A stretch of 64,000 nucleotides of DNA. Source: Scilla litardierei. Taxonomy: Eukaryota; Streptophyta; Magnoliopsida; Asparagales; Asparagaceae. Positions 22,015 to 33,000 of this stretch are shown one piece after another. The stretch covers positions 320,356,452 through 320,420,451 of the forward strand of contig CM061141.1 in NCBI GenBank assembly GCA_030789695.1, in the 5' to 3' direction. The notes beneath the pieces were generated by a model. It ran no database searches. It was not told where the DNA came from and worked only from the letters and a program-made list of their open reading frames with translations. The position numbers were made by a program, and so were the translations under genes. Each line of letters begins with the position of its first letter. The first letter of the stretch is position 1.

Positions 22015-22809
22015 AATGTGGGAAATCGCTTCATGAGATCCCAGTAATTCTCCCAAGTTGTTTCATCCATATCTCTCTGCTTCCACTTGATCAATACTTG
22101 CGATATCAGGGCATTTCTTACTCTAACCGTCCTGCGATCCACAATCAGCTCCGGCTCATCCACCAGTTCCTCCGTATAACTGGGTTGGTCATTTTGGATC
22201 ACGGCATGGCTCCCCAATTTTCTCTTCAGTTGCGATACATGGAAAACAGGGTGAATTCGAGAAGCTGTCAGCATTTCCAATTTATAAGCCACCTTCCCTA
22301 CTTTCTTCAACACCTTATAAGGCCCATAGTACTTGGGTGATAACTTGTGATGCTTTCTCATGGAAGCATATATTTGCCTGTAAGGTTGCAGACGCAAATA
22401 TACCCAGTCCCCCTCTTCAAACTCCCTCTCCGACCTCTTCAAATCAGCATACTTCTTCATGCGATCTTTAGCTTTTTTGAGATTGTCTTTCAGAAGCTGT
22501 AGAATCACCTCCCTGGAGAACATTTCTTCATCCAACGTGTGCACCTTAGAAGTACGAGGGACATAGCTTAATAAGCTGGGTGGTTTTCTTCCATATAGGC
22601 CTTCAAATGGGGTCATCTGAGTTGGGGCTTTCCATGTGGTATTGAACCAATACTCAGCTAAGGCTAACCACTTAGGCCATTCCTTAGGCTGATGACTACA
22701 AAAACACCTCAAATAGCACTCCAAATTCCTGTTGGTGATTTCAGTTTGCCCGTCAGTTTGAGGGTGGTACGCTGAACTGAAGGCCAAGGTAGACCCCTGC
22801 AGTGTAAAC
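21996..22809 (-). pseudogene. Chromovirus integrase C-terminal part, cut off by the hAT insertion
   Basis: Reading on the minus strand from the hAT border: a QGSTLAFSSAYHPQTDGQTE block (integrase core with the H-P-Q-T-D-G-Q-T-E signature), then NTTWKAPTQMTPFEGLYGRKPP, the basic KYADLKRSER region, and GPYKVLKKVGKVAYKLEM with HPVFHVSQLK. It ends in a chromodomain-like VLIKWKQRDMDETTWENYWD. The frame is open throughout. Across the hAT insertion, with one TSD copy, it is in frame with the upstream integrase half at 29233-30618. Confidence 0.9.
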
Positions 22810-22818
22810 CAAGGTTTT

Positions 22819-23230
22819 AGGTTTCGGTTTCGGAGAGGGTATCGCTCTGCCCAAAATTTAGGTTTCGGTATCGGTATCGCCCGTTTCGGCGGTATCGGAA
22901 GCAAGTTTCGGTATCGTCCGTATCGTCCGTATCGGTAGTTTCGTTTCGGTATCGGTATCGGTATCGGAGATATTTTATTGTATTTTCCTGTATTTTTGTA
23001 TTTTTTTGTATTTTCCTGTATTTTCCTGTATTTTTGTATTTTTTTTATTTTATACTTTGCTGTATTTTACTGTATTTTCTTGTATTTAACAGTATTTTCC
23101 TGTATTTTATACTTTGTTGTATTGTCCTGTATTTCGGTATCGGAGATACTTTGCTGTATTTTTCTGTATTTTATGCATTTTCTTTATTTTTTATGTATTT
23201 TCATGTATTTTTCATGTATTTTTCTGTTCA
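22819..23230. repeat. hAT left subterminal repeats (GGTATCGG words and TGTATTTT array)
   Basis: About 22819-22975 carries many copies of GGTATCGG, TTTCGGT and CGTATCG. About 22975-23225 is an array of TGTATTTTCC, TGTATTTTTTTG and TGTATTTTACTG units with period about 10-16 bp. Short frames here are artefacts of the repeat. Subterminal motif clusters are usual transposase-binding sites in hAT elements. Confidence 0.75.
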
Positions 23231-23384
23231 CATTACTCATTTGTAACAACAATTAACTAATTAATAGTTATAAAAGAACAATAAATATTGATGAACCATA
23301 AATCTGCCTTCATAATACAAAAGCTGAATAAAATACATCAAAAGATACAAAAATGAAGAAAATAAATAAAAAGATACAAAAATC

Positions 23385-26300
23385 TCATTCGTAGTTCTCA
23401 TCATCCGGCTGCTGTGCATGGTAGTATGGAGGATATGAATACTGCATCTGTTCCGGGCCTAAAAAAGATATCATCATGTTATCATATGCTGAGGGCCGGC
23501 TCTGCTCGATGAAAGGCGTGTCATGACTGCCTTGACTGCTGGACTGCTCAGTCACGTTCAGACCGTACCTGTATTGACTATCATAATCAGCATAGACATC
23601 AGAGTGTCTGTATGGTGCGCAATAATCGCCTTGGCTTCCTGAGTATCCACCGGAATAAGATTCATAACCTCCATAATAATCAGAAGCGCGTTGATACCCT
23701 TGATATTCAGAGTGTCTACCGTAGGCATCGTCCCCCCGTTCTTCACTGTGCTGCCTATCATGCTCTCTATACCCATGCGTATCATAAGTATGGTCTCCAC
23801 GTCTCTCAGCAGGGCGAACGGATGCCGACGCACCACAACCTCCGTCTGTAGGACCTTGGTCATCGGGAGACGAACCATCATCGCTATCGTGCCGAGCCCG
23901 AGTGAGTGCATTCTTTTGCTTGTACGTGATATTCGCAGGGGCGTGACTTGGCCGCGACTGGTTGCTTCGTGTACGTTCTGCTTCCGCAAGCGCCTCGTCC
24001 AACCAAGGATTGTCTCTGTCATCGAACACCCTGTCTTCTGTCTCCCTGGTCCATTCCTCCAATGGATCATCCTCGTGAAAAATCTGATCCAAATCGATCA
24101 GCTGGTGATCGGCCTTCTCGCTCCTTCTCGCATGTCTATGTCGCAGTCTCATATTATAATGCACATAGACCAGCCTTTTAAGGTGTTCCATTGTTAGCCG
24201 GTTCCTGGTCTTTGTGTGAATGAGGGAGACGGTGGTCCAGTTTCGTTCACAGTTGGACGACGAGACAGTTTGGCTCAACACATGCACATCTAATCGTGTA
24301 AGCGTTGGAGCTTGCTCTAACCCAACGCTATTCCACCATTGAGCTGCAACAAGTTCCAGTGGTCAGAAAAGATGAACCGTTTTATGGGAAACATATAGAA
24401 ATCTAAGATCCATATAGATACCTGGAGTGACCCTTGTTATCGCCATTTCCGCCTTAGCGGAGCCGAAATAACCAACTCTCATCTTATAGGTCTCCAGCTA
24501 CAATTATCAATCATAATTTTAGAATGTGAACTGCTACATCGAATCATATATCAAAATAAAAATATCCGAATTTCATTTACCTCCCTGTCAATGTCAATTT
24601 GCTTCGAGATGTCTGGTTCAAGCCTCTCGATCACGCGTCTGAGTCCAACCAGCACCTCGTTGTCGTTTGTTGCATTGGAGGAGTATTGAAAGCGAGGATT
24701 CAGAAAATAGCCTGCAGCATGAATATCTTGATGTAGCTGCTTATCCCATCTCTTATCTATCATGTCCCACCATTTTCTGTATCCCCTACCAACATTCTTC
24801 CGAATTTACTCTTTGACACGGTCCATGGCCTCGTAGAGATACCCCATCTCGGCCTTATCATCGCTGTCGACCATTCGAAGAACCTTCACCAGGGGCTCAA
24901 ATACGGCGATGACATTAGAGATACTCTGCCAGAATTCATCGCCGTGAATCAGATCGTACACGTTGTTTCCAACCTCCCTATCTTTTGGTTTAAGCCTTGG
25001 AAAGTTATCGGACCAGTCCCTGGATGTGATCATTCTCTGCAGGTCATCTCGGTGCGCGTACAGAGAGTCCAAAGCAATGAAGTGGGTCGCAAATCTTGTT
25101 ATCGCGGGCCGGATCAACTCTTTTCCACCCGTCTCTCTTCTCATCAAGCTGAGCACCCATCCTTTGTTGTATATGAATCCTGTTACCATCTGACTTTGTG
25201 CGACGATATTTTTGACCACTTCTTCTTTTGCCATGTCAGAAAATATCAAGTCGATACAATGCGCCGCACACGGGGTCCAATACAGATGCTGTCTCTTTCG
25301 CATCAGCAGCTGCCCAGCTGACTTGTAGTTTGCCCCGTTGTCGGTAACTACCTGGACTACTCTATGCTCCCCAATTATTTCTACATATTTGTCCATAAGA
25401 TCAAATATGTAAGGACCGTTCTGGAATTGGTTGGTTGCATCCACAGAGTCCAGGAACACCGTCCCGTTGGTCGAATACACAAGGAAGTTAATTATCTTCC
25501 TTCTGTTTTGTGTTGTCCAGCCATCGCACATCAGTGTGCAACCGTACTCATCCCACTGAACACGAAAAGTTTCTACATAATTTTTCATCTCTTCATACTC
25601 CATGTCCAAGTATGTGTGTGACAGCTCCCAAGCAGTGGGTGGAGCAACGCCACGTCCCGATTCCGCAATAGCATCCACCATGGGCCTGTAATATGGGCTA
25701 TTGGTCACATTGTATGGGATGTGGTTGAAGTAGAAAAATTTGGCCATAGCTCGGCCGACATAAGCCTTGGCATTCTTCATGAAGGTATTCTTTATGGTTG
25801 ATTGGGATTTACCCTTCTTTGTCTGAGAAAAAGGGTCGGCACCGGGTCTGAGAGCGCCGGCTGGTCTACCGGTTGGCTGAACATCGCGAGCAGAACCGCA
25901 CGCGAACATACCGGCCATTCGGGCGGCACGACTACCCGATCTGGCTAGCCCAGGGGCTCCAGACCCAGACGATCCTGCTCCCATCCTTCTGCCCTCACTT
26001 CTAATCTCTTCTTCGACAAGTTCTTGTCTACTTCTTCTAAGAGCTCTTCTAAGGTCCCTCGCCTCCTCGGTCTCATCCTCATCCTCATCTGAGTCATCTG
26101 ATATTGCCTCCGTCTGCTTTGCCCTTATCTCCTCCTCTATCCTCTTCTTCTCAAACCTGGCCTGTACCTTTTCGGTCTTCTTCTGAAATATGTGTGCTCT
26201 CATCTCTTCACGCACTTCTTTAGGTACCTCGGGGCATGTCAGCACATCCCCGGTAATTCCCGCCAAGTGATCCTTAAGGCGAGACACGCCTCCATGCATT

Positions 26301-26407
26301 TCTTTCCGGCAATAGTTGCACCTTACTTGTCTATGGTTTTCTGCGATCATTTTACAGTGAGCCCACCCAATATCCACCGTCTTCTCCTTTGGAGTTCTTC
26401 GAGACAT
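23385..26407 (-). pseudogene. hAT transposase (BED finger, DUF659, hATC), three exons, one nonsense codon
   Basis: It would cut and paste the hAT element. Exons by my reading: 26407-24581 (609 codons; donor GAG/GTAAAT), 24497-24422 (76 nt; acceptor TGTAG, donor CAG/GTATCT) and 24343-23385. The phases agree and give 953 residues. Exon 1 starts with a BED zinc finger (VRCNYCRKEMHGGVSRLKDH, about residues 28-47) and a long acidic/basic linker. The DUF659/RNase H-like core follows, with MCDGWTTQNRRKIINF, VVTDNGANYKSAGQ and TPCAAHCIDLI. Exon 3 has the hATC dimerisation domain (VLSQTVSSSNCERNWTTVSL), then a charged stretch and a Tyr/Gly/Ser-rich tail (about the last 130 residues). A TAA at 24808-24806 (codon 534) breaks exon 1, and the frame continues unchanged beyond it. 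Confidence 0.88.
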
Positions 26408-27249
26408 GTTAATTACTGCACCATAAACTAAGGGTTACAATTAATCTTGAAAAGATTATTAACGTATTAGACTTAGATATAGTCGACTGTGTCACATAAT
26501 CATGATTTGCGTCCTTGCGGTCCAGCGGAACACGGTCAGGGAATTGACTAAGCCAGGATCACTTATACCCAGTCTAGCTAGGTTGATCCAGCAAACTTAG
26601 CCAAGCACATTGAGCCGGATCATGGTCCATTGAAGGAAACTTATCATTCATATGTTTGTCATCAACTAAAAGGCTTTTATTAAAACTAGTTAATCCTATC
26701 AACTAGTTGAATCCTAAAATTCGAATTTATTATGATTCGTTAATAACTTTTATTAGAGTCCTTATCAACTATAAAGTTTTATTTGTTTCAACGTGCTATC
26801 CTAATCATATATTTGGATTTTAATAGATTCACAGTACAACAATTTAGAAGAATTTTAATGGCTAACCTAAGAGGCTTTCTTGAATTATCATATAATATGC
26901 AAGAAAATAGAATTACCACTAAAACATGTCAACTAAATTTTATCTCATAAAATTTAGCATGCAGATAAGCAACTTAAATATCACATAAATAATAACATGC
27001 AATTTGTAGTATATCTATTGTTAGAAAATTTTAGAAAATTTTATTAGAAAATTTTAGTATTTTAATGGCTAACCCAATCCCATAAGAACTATTATTAAAA
27101 AAAATTAGTATTTTAAGCTCTAACATATTTTAAGTTCTAACATATTTTTAGTATTTTAAGTAGTTAATTGATCAATAATTAATGTATCTTCTCTTTTATT
27201 TTTAGTATTTTTTCCTCTAACCACGTATTATATGGTAATTAAATTGATG
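26408..27249. other. hAT internal non-coding region upstream of the transposase
   Basis: AT-rich sequence upstream of the transposase start on the minus strand, so it presumably holds its promoter. No exon was recognised. Confidence 0.5.
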
Positions 27250-27960
27250 GTAGACAAATAGTATTTTTAAGGAGTCCAAATAGCATTTTAGGATTTATTA
27301 TGTATTTTAAGTATTTTTCTATGTGTTATGCGTTTTCCGTATTTTTCAGTATTTATTTGGTATTTTATCTAATTTTTTTGTATTTATTATGTATTTTAAA
27401 TAGTATCTTTAGGAGTCCATGTAGTATTTTTGGGTTTTATTATGTATTTTAAGTATTTTTTCTTTATTTGTTATGCGTTTTCCATATTTTCCAGTATTTA
27501 TTTGGTATTTTAACTAATTTTTTTTGAATTTATTATGTATTTATATAGTATCTTTAGGAGTCCATGTAGGATTTTTAGGATTTATTATGTGTTTTTAGTA
27601 TTTTTCTATATTTGTTATGTGTTTTCCGTATTTTTCAGTATTTATTTGGTATTTTAACTAATTTTTTGTATTTATTATGTATTTTAAATAGTATATTTAG
27701 GAGTCCATGTTGTAATCTTAGGTTTTATTATGTATTTTAAGTATTTTTTTATATTTATTATGTGTTTTCCATATTTTTAGTATTTATTTTGTATTTTAAA
27801 TAATTTTTTCGTATTTATTTTGTATTTTAAAGTATTTTCCCATATTTATTATGTATTTTCCGTATTTTTACTTATTTTTCCGTATTTCTTACGTATTTTA
27901 CAGTATTTTTCCGTATTTATATATATTTATTTGTATTTTAAGAATTAATCCATATCTGGA
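27250..27960. repeat. hAT internal tandem repeat, unit about 143 bp, four copies
   Basis: GGAGTCCA(A/T)(A/G)T begins units at 27271, 27412, 27557 and 27700. Each continues with TTTATTATGTATTTTAAGTATTTTT, a (C/T)GTTTTCC(A/G)TATTTT block and AGTATTTATTTGGTATTTTA. Beyond about 27840 it decays into TATTTTCCGTATTT-type words. It mirrors the TGTATTTT array at the other end of the transposon. Confidence 0.8.
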
Positions 27961-28440
27961 TTTAATGGCTTTCGAAGTCTCAATGTCAATTTTTGAATTT
28001 GAAAGCAACATGAGAATATAATTTGTCTACTTAATTAGAGTTAATGGTCCCAATACCTAAGCTTTGAATTTTTAGCATGTCAAAATTTGGAGCAGCAAAC
28101 ATGGGGCCTTCGCAATTAACTCTACTTAATTATAGTTACTGGTCCCAATACAGGGGGTTTAAATTTAAAAATTTTAAATGACTTTCTCCTTATCCCCTAG
28201 TAAATAAGGATTATTTACAAATTTGCCATTCAGTTCAATTCGAGGGGTTTTAAGTGCGATGGCGTTATTGTAAATAAACGGTACATTATGGTCTAAGTTG
28301 AAACGATCAGTGTATTCGTGTTTAAGTTTGCTCCAAAATTTTAATTTATTTACTATATTGCCATTAGGGTTATTACTATAGGTTCTGTTTACTGGCACTA
28401 CGGTAAATATTTGATCAACCTATGGGTAGCTTCGTAATTA
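27961..28440. other. hAT internal AT-rich segment
   Basis: No coding potential or repeat recognised. It contains two related words, GTTAATGGTCCCAATAC (28039) and GTTACTGGTCCCAATAC (28134). Confidence 0.4.
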
Positions 28441-28830
28441 ACAAGGGGGGAATTAAATACCTTTAAGCGACCGCGGGTTTCGAAGCGCTGTTTACTTCTT
28501 CGATTTTCGAAGCGACCGCGGGTTTCGAAGCGACGACGACGCGATCTCCGGCGGCGAGCTCCAGCGGCGGTTTCGAAGCGCCTTTGCACAGCGAGCTCCA
28601 GCGGTGGTTTCGAAGCTCTTTCGCACGGCGTTCTCCAACGGGGTTCGATGAGATGGCGAGATCTCCGACGGCTTCGACAACAGCGATGGCGTTCTCTCGT
28701 GGCTTCCACCAGCGTCGCCGAGCTCCTACGTCTTCCAACAGCGATGTGGCGACCTCCAACGTCTTCGACTCGATGCGGCGAGCTCCTCAGATGGAACTAG
28801 GGCTCCCGATTTTAGAGATTTCTCAATAGG
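28441..28830. repeat. GC-rich imperfect repeats (GGTTTCGAAGCG) in the hAT right part
   Basis: GGTTTCGAAGC occurs five times between 28476 and 28615, alternating with CGACCGCGG and GAGCTCCAGCGG. A second set, GATCTCCGACGG/GAGCTCCTACG, runs to about 28800. Arg-rich open frames on either strand follow from the repeat composition and have no known domain. Confidence 0.6.
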
Positions 28831-29054
28831 TATGTTGCTTTGAGATTTTTCGCCTTCGATTCCCTCTTTTTATAACGTTTTCACGTTAATTTCTGTACAC
28901 TCACGTTAATTTCTGTACACTCACGGGTTTTTGCTTTTCAATTGCCTCGTCGTCTTCCTCAGTCGTCGTCTTCCTCTGTCTGTACACCCGTGAATCAATT
29001 TTTTTTCACTTTTTGTTGTCTTCTTCACAATTGCTTTTCAGTTTGAAGTGACTT

Positions 29055-29237
29055 GAACCCTAGGGTTTGCCGGAACCCTAGGGTTCCGGCCAGTATCGCT
29101 CGGTATCGGGCGATACTGGCCGGAACCCTAGGGTTCCGGCCGATACCGATAATCTGGGCACGTTTCGTAGCGTTAGGGGCCGGTACCGATACGAAACGGC
29201 CGATACCAACTAGTATCGGCCGAAACCTAAATCTATG
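29055..29237. repeat. hAT right subterminal palindromes
   Basis: GGAACCCTAGGGTTCCGGCC occurs twice (near 29080 and 29121), flanking CAGTATCG...CGATACTGG, so the segment 29061-29140 is largely self-complementary. Further CGGTATCGG and CCGATACC words run to the terminal repeat, matching the words at the left end. Confidence 0.7.
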
Positions 29238-31124
29238 GTGTAAACAGCTCTCTCCAAAACAGTCTTGTGAAAATGGGATCCCTATCACACACAATTGACT
29301 TCGGCGTCCCATGTAATTTAAACACACCCTCAAAGAATACTTGGGCTATAGTCTTGGCTGAAAAAGGATATTTTATTCTAAAGAAGTGTGCATACTTTGT
29401 TAACCTATCAACCACCACATAGATAGCTCCTACATTCCCACACATGGGCAATCCAATTATGAAATCCATGGAGATATCTTCCCACACCTGCTCAGGGGTT
29501 GGTAATGGTTGCAACAAGCCTGGGGAAGCCACATTCTCAGATTTACTGCGTTGGCATGTGTCACATTCCCTAATGAACCTCCTTACATCAGCCTTCATTC
29601 CCTTCCAAAAGAAGACCCTCTTCAACATGTGTAAAGTTCTAACAACATCTGAATGGCCACCCAGAGGAGAACTATGAAACTCAGTCAGCAGAACCTGGAT
29701 CACCTCATGGTTACTGGGGTTAACTAATATTTTATCTTTGTAATAGAAAATCCCATCCACCTTCTTTAATGACAAGTTTTCTTCCCCAGGCTCCTGTAGG
29801 GACTGCTCTAGCTCATGGAAGAATGAATCCTGAAGCACCATGTCCTTCACTCCTTGCAGCCAAGCACTATGAACCACAGTTACAGGACACAAGGTGAAGT
29901 AATCCTCCTGTACAAATTCCTCTCCCTCATGTTCCCTTGATAGTGCATCAGCAGCTGAATTGATCCTCCCAGGTTTGTACTCAACCTTGTAGTCAAACTG
30001 TTGCAATTTTACTAGCCATTTACTCTGAATTCCATGCTGTAACCTTTGTCCTAGCAAATGACTAAGGCTTCTATGGTCAGTCCGGATTACAAACCTCCTG
30101 CCAAGGAGGTAGTGACTCCACTTCTTAGCTGCTATAATCAATGCCATCAATTTCTTTTCATAAGTAGAAAGTAGCAAGTTTCTTCCCCTCAACTTTGAGC
30201 TAAGATAAGCCAGAGGTCTGCCTTCTTGCATCAAAACAGCCCCAATGCCCTGCCCAGAGGCATCACACTCCACCACAAAGTGCTTAGTGAAATCTGGCAA
30301 AGCCAACACAGGAGCACTCACCAAGGCTTCCTTCAACCTCTGAAAAGCCACCCTAGCTTCATCTGTCCAATGGAATTCCCCCTTCTTCAACATATCAGTA
30401 AGGGGTGCAGCTATGCAGCCAAAGCCATTAACAAATTTTCTGTAGTATCCAGCCAAACCCAAAAACCCCCTCAATGCCTTCACAGTTTTGGGTTCTCTCC
30501 AGGCCACTACAGCTTCCACCTTCTTAGGGTCAGCAGCAACACCCTCCCCCGAAATTACATGACCCAAATAATCCACAGAATTTTGTCCAAACTGACACTT
30601 AGACAATTTGACGAACAATTGGTGGGCTTCAAAATCTTAAAGACTTGCTCTAGATGCTCCAGGTAAGAGGGGCAGTCAATGCTGTAAATAAAAATATCAT
30701 CAAAGAATACTAATACAAACTTCCTCTAGACTGACCTGAAGATGTGGTTCATCAAGGATTGGAAGGTTGATGGCGCATTTGAAAGTCCAAAGGGCATCAC
30801 CACAAATTCGTAGTGGCCGTCATGGGTTCTGAATGCTGTTTTGTAGATGTCCTCCTTGACTCTTATTTGGTGATACCCTGACCTAAGATCCAGCTTGGAG
30901 AAGATAGTTGCTCCATGTAAATCATCCATCAGCTCATCAATGATGGGAATAGGGAACTTATCCTTCACCGTTTGCTGATTCAAGGATCTATAGTCGACAC
31001 ACATTCTCCACGTTCCATCTGACTTCTTCACCATAACCACCGGAGATCCATAAGGGCTGCTGCTAGGGCGTATAACACCTGAGCTCAACATTTCTGCTAC
31101 TTGCTTCTCAATTTTCCCCTTCAA
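29233..31124 (-). pseudogene. Chromovirus reverse transcriptase, RNase H and integrase N-terminal half
   Basis: Copies retrotransposon RNA and inserts the DNA. The first frame (31124-30726) has [14 protein letters not shown] [20 protein letters not shown], then [20 protein letters not shown] and [13 protein letters not shown] stop lies near 30726; the same region continues with the active-site FFDD in place of the usual YVDD/YLDD (about 30690-30715). A frameshift follows. The frame 30618-29233 then carries VKLSKCQFG, FLGLAGYYRKFV, RNase H (VVECDASGQGIGAVL, DHRSLSHLL, DALSR), the integrase HHCC finger (ending ECDTCQRSKS) and two acidic catalytic positions (DISMDFIIGLP; CDRDPIF). It stops at the hAT insertion point. 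Confidence 0.9.
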
Positions 31125-31882
31125 AAATGTGCATGTCTATAGGGTCTAATACACACTGGTTTGGCTCCTTGCTCCAGGGGTATATTATGATCACAATATC
31201 TCCTTGGGGGTAGACCCTTAGGCTCTTCAAAGAGTGAAGAGTACCTATCAACCAAGTCCTTCAGCTCTTGGGAAGTAGTCTGCACATCCAGTGACTCACA
31301 CTCAATCTGAGTAGGGAACATGGACAAGGATCTCAGCTGAATCAAGTACCCACTTCCCTCTTGCTTCAAAGATTTTAGTATCTGCTTCTCATTGACTAGC
31401 TGTGAGCTGCCCATTGTTCCCTGCCATAAGCATTCCTTGCCTTGGTAGTTGAACTTCATTTGCAGCTTCCTGAAATTCATCACAATATCATCCAGTTGCT
31501 CCAGCCAATGAGCTCCCAATACAATCTGATTTCCCTCCATTGGTAGCAACAGTAGGTCAAGAGGAATGCTGATTCCCTGACATTTGAGCATCACTCCCTT
31601 GCAAATACCTGCTCCTTCCAGCTTGTCACCATTTGCCACCATTACCTTGAAATTCTTAGAATTCTCAATCTCCAGACCCAAGGTAAGAGCTAGCTTGGGG
31701 TGAATAAAACTATGGGTTGACCCCGAATCCACCAAGACTTGGACACTTTGCCCCTTTATGCTCCCTTCCATCCTCAACGTATGGGCTGCTGGAATGCCAC
31801 ACATGGCTTGTAAGGAAATAGCAGCAGGATCTTCAGTGTTTGCTCCTTCTTGATCTACTCCAGACATCTCATAAGAGCCCAC
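31121..31882 (-). pseudogene. Chromovirus protease and linker
   Basis: An aspartic protease with the motif LVDSGSTHSFI (Asp codon at about 31729-31727) and a second conserved LGAHWLEQL. It continues to LPPRRYCDHNIPLEQGAKPV, the conserved lead-in to the reverse transcriptase of chromoviruses. A frameshift near 31121 separates it from the reverse transcriptase, and a stop near 31893 separates it from gag. Confidence 0.85.
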
Positions 31883-31892
31883 ATCATCACCC

Positions 31893-32939
31893 TACTGAAA
31901 ACCCTCATCTTGATCATCCACCTCCCATATTCCTTCCATACTGAACAATTTCTTGCACTTATGTTCCCGGCTCCACTTCTCATCACAAGCAAAGCATATG
32001 TGATTCTTGCGCTTGTACTGGATCTGTTCTGGCGTCAGGCGTCAGCTTCCTGGAAATTGGAGGTTGGGGAGTGGTCTTGCTCACATTGTTTCCAAAGATG
32101 GGTGTACTGCTCGTTGCCCTGACTTGTGCCCCAGCTCCTGTAGGTGTTTTATTGGTTCTTCTTGCATTAAGTAACTTCTCCTCAAAGTTCTTGGCAAGAC
32201 GGATGGCCTTCCACAAATCTGTTGGCTCTGCCGCTGCAACGTCGTATCTGATTTCATCCTTCAGACCCCCCACAAATTTATCAAGAATATATTTTGGTGG
32301 CAATTTGTCTAAAACCCCCATCACGTTCTCCAACTTCCTCAAGTACTCGCGTATGGACCCCTCCTGCTTCAAACACGAGAACACCTGAAATGGCTTCTCC
32401 ATCTCCATGGGTCCAAAGCGAGCCAAGATTTCCTTCTTGAAGGTACTCCATGAATAGAACCCCTCCACATTGATTTTTGCCCACTCATACCACTGAAGCG
32501 CCTCATCCTTCAAATAAAATCCGCATCGAGCTTCCATCTGTTCCATAGTACTCAAATACTTGTAACACTTGATTCACCCAAGGAATTATTTCTTCACTTC
32601 CCTTGAATATTGGAAAGTCCGGCCTCAGCCCCTTGGGATTTCCTCCACCTACCACATACTGATCGCCGCTCCTATCTTCGAAGCGATTTTCCTCATGCGA
32701 ATTATATCGAACACCTTCCATGTGGAATGGCCGTCCATTCCCTTGAGAAAGATAAGCCAAAGAAGCTCGGTTGAGTTCATCGATCTTACTGTAACATCCT
32801 GGAACTGGGCGTTGCTGTAGGCCATTTGCTGCTGAAGCTGCTGCTGCAGGATCTCCCACCGTCGATCAATCTGATGTTGCATAGACGTTTGAATGTCTTC
32901 CAGCTTCTTGAACCTCTCTGACCATGAGTCCTCATCCAT
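31893..32939 (-). pseudogene. Chromovirus gag, broken by frameshifts
   Basis: The nucleocapsid precursor. The start ATG at 32939 is the first after the primer binding site, opening with MDEDSWSERFKKLEDIQ and a helical, Gln-rich segment. A frameshift near 32820 leads to GLRPDFPIFKGSEEIIPWVN. Another shift near 32550 gives the conserved core (DEALQWYEWAK, LARFGPM, SIREYLRKLENV). A third, near 31990, gives the zinc knuckle CFACDEKWSREHKC (CX2CX7HXC). It ends at a TAG near 31893. At least three shifts make it non-functional in this copy. Confidence 0.82.
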
Positions 32940-32986
32940 GGCGTTATCTTCGGCATTTGACTCCTCCCGATGGCTCGAGTCTGGAT

Positions 32987-32998
32987 GCTCTGATACCA
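32987..32998 (-). other. Primer binding site of the minus-strand chromovirus
   Basis: TGGTATCAGAGC on the minus strand, two bases from the LTR end, matches the complement of the initiator-Met tRNA 3' end exactly. Confidence 0.9.
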
Positions 32999-33000
32999 CT

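Larger units (their letters stand above)
22810..29237 (-). mobile_element. hAT transposon, 6428 bp, with 8-bp TSD, inside the gypsy integrase
   Basis: The left end CAAGGTTTTAGGTTTCGG and the reverse complement of the right end, CATAGATTTAGGTTTCGG, are terminal inverted repeats. GTGTAAAC is duplicated at 22802-22809 and 29238-29245, the 8-bp hAT signature. It encodes a BED/DUF659/hATC transposase on the minus strand. Both subterminal regions are rich in GGTATCGG/TTTCGG words and in long TGTATTTT or TATTTTAAG arrays. It is younger than the gypsy host. One premature stop in the transposase suggests it is not autonomous at present. Confidence 0.93.

Noticed and set aside
22978..23256. Tyr/Phe-rich, membrane-like open frames
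   Set aside because: They translate the TGTATTTT subterminal array of the hAT element.
28398..28829. Arg-rich open frames in the hAT right part
   Set aside because: They overlap on both strands within a GC-rich repeat and match no transposase exon; the transposase starts at 26407.
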